Source of the DNA: Opitutaceae bacterium
GTDB lineage: Bacteria; Verrucomicrobiota; Verrucomicrobiae; Opitutales; Opitutaceae
Reading direction: 5' to 3'
Length of the DNA stretch: 6,526 nucleotides
Assembly: GCA_031266495.1 (NCBI GenBank)
Contig: JAISAX010000121.1
Span: 1 to 6,526 of the forward strand
Below the pieces are notes generated by a model. It searched no databases. It was not told the DNA's origin and worked only from the letters and a program-made list of their open reading frames with translations. This document shows, in pieces, positions 5,827 through 6,526 of this stretch. Position 1 is the stretch's first letter; every line of letters starts with the position of its first letter. The position numbers were made by a program, and so were the translations under genes.

Positions 5827-6036
5827 TTTCCCCCGCAGGGGAAACCCCAAACCGGACGCCGGGCAAGGTTTCCCCCGCAGGGGAAAGTCCGAACCGGACG
5901 CCGGACAAGCTTTCCCCCCGGGGGGAAACGGCAAACCGGACGCGGCACAGACATTCCCCCGCGGGGGAAACCCCAAACCGGATGCGGCGCAGACGTTCCC
6001 CCGCGGGGGAAACGGCAAAACGGACGTAGCGCAAGC
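5827..6036. repeat. Tandem array of five 42-bp units, each with an 18-bp GC palindrome
   Basis: Palindromic cores are at 5827-5844, 5869-5886, 5911-5928, 5953-5970 and 5995-6012, exactly 42 bp apart. The cores are TTTCCCCCGCAGGGGAAA (units 1 and 2), TTTCCCCCCGGGGGGAAA (unit 3, a perfect palindrome), and ATTCCCCCGCGGGGGAAA and GTTCCCCCGCGGGGGAAA (units 4 and 5). Each is followed by a 24-bp linker with a conserved AACCGGACGC-like centre. A degenerate linker without a core (5803-5826) precedes unit 1. The array starts 82 bp upstream of the cysK ATG and lies between cysK and the divergent gene at 6224. It may carry hairpins in the cysK leader, protein-binding sites, or both. Because 42 is a multiple of three, several frames run through it without stops. 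Confidence 0.9.
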
Positions 6037-6223
6037 TTCCAGCCCGCATTCGGGAGGATAGCGCGAAGCGCGGTGATGTTTATACGGAACCGGAGGAAGC
6101 GAGACGCCTGTGCGCCACACCGGACGGGGATGAACCAATCCACATCGGTCTTTGCGTTGCACAAACACGCGATACAACTTTCCTCCCCTGCAACGACTGA
6201 CCACATCCGGGAGCCGACCCGCC
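6028..6223. other. Divergent intergenic region with a degenerate REP copy
   Basis: Between the palindrome array and the plus-strand start there is a GCGCGAAGCGC palindrome (6061-6071). A segment GCGAGACGCCTGTGCGCCAC (6099-6118) resembles a degraded member of the REP family seen at 831-852. AT content is slightly raised near 6076-6085 (TGTTTATACG) and 6157-6180 (TTGCACAAACACGCGATACA), where promoters could lie, but no well-spaced -35/-10 pair is convincing on either strand. Confidence 0.4.
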
Positions 6224-6526
6224 ATGGCAACGCCCACATTCCATAACAACAACCGTTCCCGTACACCCCCCGGCCACTCCATCGCCACCATGCAAGACTG
6301 GAAGCACACCGACCGTGAAACCGTCGAGGACGTGCTGCGCGCCATGCTGGAATGCGAATACCACCGGCAGACCGCCTCCGACGAACGCCTTGCCGGCCTC
6401 ACCGGGGCCTCGCGCGAGGCCGTGCTCCACGCCCTTGCCCGCGCCCTCGAAGCCGGGTTCGTCGCCACCGGCGGCAACGCCGCCGACGACAACAACACCA
6501 ACAATACCACCACCGCCGCCCTTCTC
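6224..6526 (+). CDS. Probable winged-helix DNA-binding regulator, N-terminal part (runs off right edge)
   Basis: An open frame from the ATG at 6224 continues to the window end (101 codons, no stop). GGGAG (6209-6213) lies about 10 bp upstream of the start; an alternative ATG is at 6290. Codon third positions are strongly G/C, unlike a random frame. Residues 30-80 ([20 protein letters not shown], then [20 protein letters not shown] and ARALEAGFV) have the spacing of a winged helix-turn-helix, with the recognition helix at about 62-78. The pattern recalls the DtxR/MntR metal-dependent regulator N-terminus (ETxEDxLxAI, then LAxxxGVSxxxV, then LxxxGLV), but similarity is by eye only. The domain is followed by an Asn/Thr-rich stretch (85-98), possibly a linker. 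Its divergent position next to cysK, across a palindrome array, is compatible with a regulator acting locally, though this is inference. The C-terminal domain needed to name the family is outside the window. Confidence 0.6.
   Translation, partial: MATPTFHNNNRSRTPPGHSIATMQDWKHTDRETVEDVLRAMLECEYHRQTASDERLAGLTGASREAVLHALARALEAGFVATGGNAADDNNTNNTTTAALL

Noticed and set aside
5827..6036. CRISPR array
   Set aside because: The linkers are conserved with each other rather than unique, the repeat core is only 18 bp, and no cas genes are present, so it is a tandem repeat.
5746..6513. Extension of cysK upstream giving a 572-aa protein
   Set aside because: The extension translates the 42-bp palindrome array and REP remnants; cysteine synthases of 316 aa start where MASILF lies.
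1..6526. tRNA, rRNA or riboswitch
   Set aside because: No cloverleaf, rRNA-like conserved stretch or known riboswitch core (including T-box or SAM motifs before metG or cysK) was recognised by eye.

Overview
The window is GC-rich (roughly 60% by eye) bacterial chromosomal DNA. The dense intergenic repeats, a REP-associated transposase and weak Shine-Dalgarno signals suggest the Verrucomicrobiota, possibly Opitutaceae. That placement is an inference from repeat style and protein flavour, with no marker gene to settle it.

Layout from right to left, following the main coding direction (minus strand). A partial plus-strand gene (6224 to the right edge) encodes a probable winged-helix regulator. 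Divergent from it is cysK (5745-4795, O-acetylserine sulfhydrylase, 316 aa). Between their starts lies an array of five 18-bp GC palindromes at an exact 42-bp period (5827-6036). Downstream of cysK are a GLYR/3-hydroxyisobutyrate-dehydrogenase-like NAD(P) oxidoreductase (4506-3673, 277 aa) and metG (3227-1656, methionyl-tRNA synthetase of a short form without zinc-knuckle cysteines, 523 aa). Next is an open frame (1444-29) whose first ~197 codons look like the N-terminal part of isochorismate synthase (MenF) and whose last ~218 codons are a REP-associated tyrosine (Y1/HUH) transposase. Four REP-type palindromes sit at the junction. The catalytic chorismate-binding half of MenF is not in the window, so menF appears to be interrupted, yet the reading frame stays open through the insertion.

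The gaps between the minus-strand genes are long (211, 445 and 288 bp), so a tight operon is unlikely. Each gap holds a different repeat family arranged as a large inverted repeat. After metG there is a 48-position near-perfect hairpin of the 'AKDAKDAK' type. After the oxidoreductase there is a diverged inverted array of ATTCTC/GAGAAC hexamers. After cysK there is a 37-bp inverted repeat built from AACCGCGAATGGACGCGAAT, followed by TTAGTGTCCA direct repeats.

The genes are metabolic (cysteine synthesis, aldehyde/semialdehyde reduction, methionine charging, menaquinone synthesis) and do not form an obvious common pathway. The most notable items are the MenF-transposase reading-frame fusion, the 42-bp palindrome array in the cysK/regulator divergent region, and the fact that every gene junction is occupied by its own repeat family.
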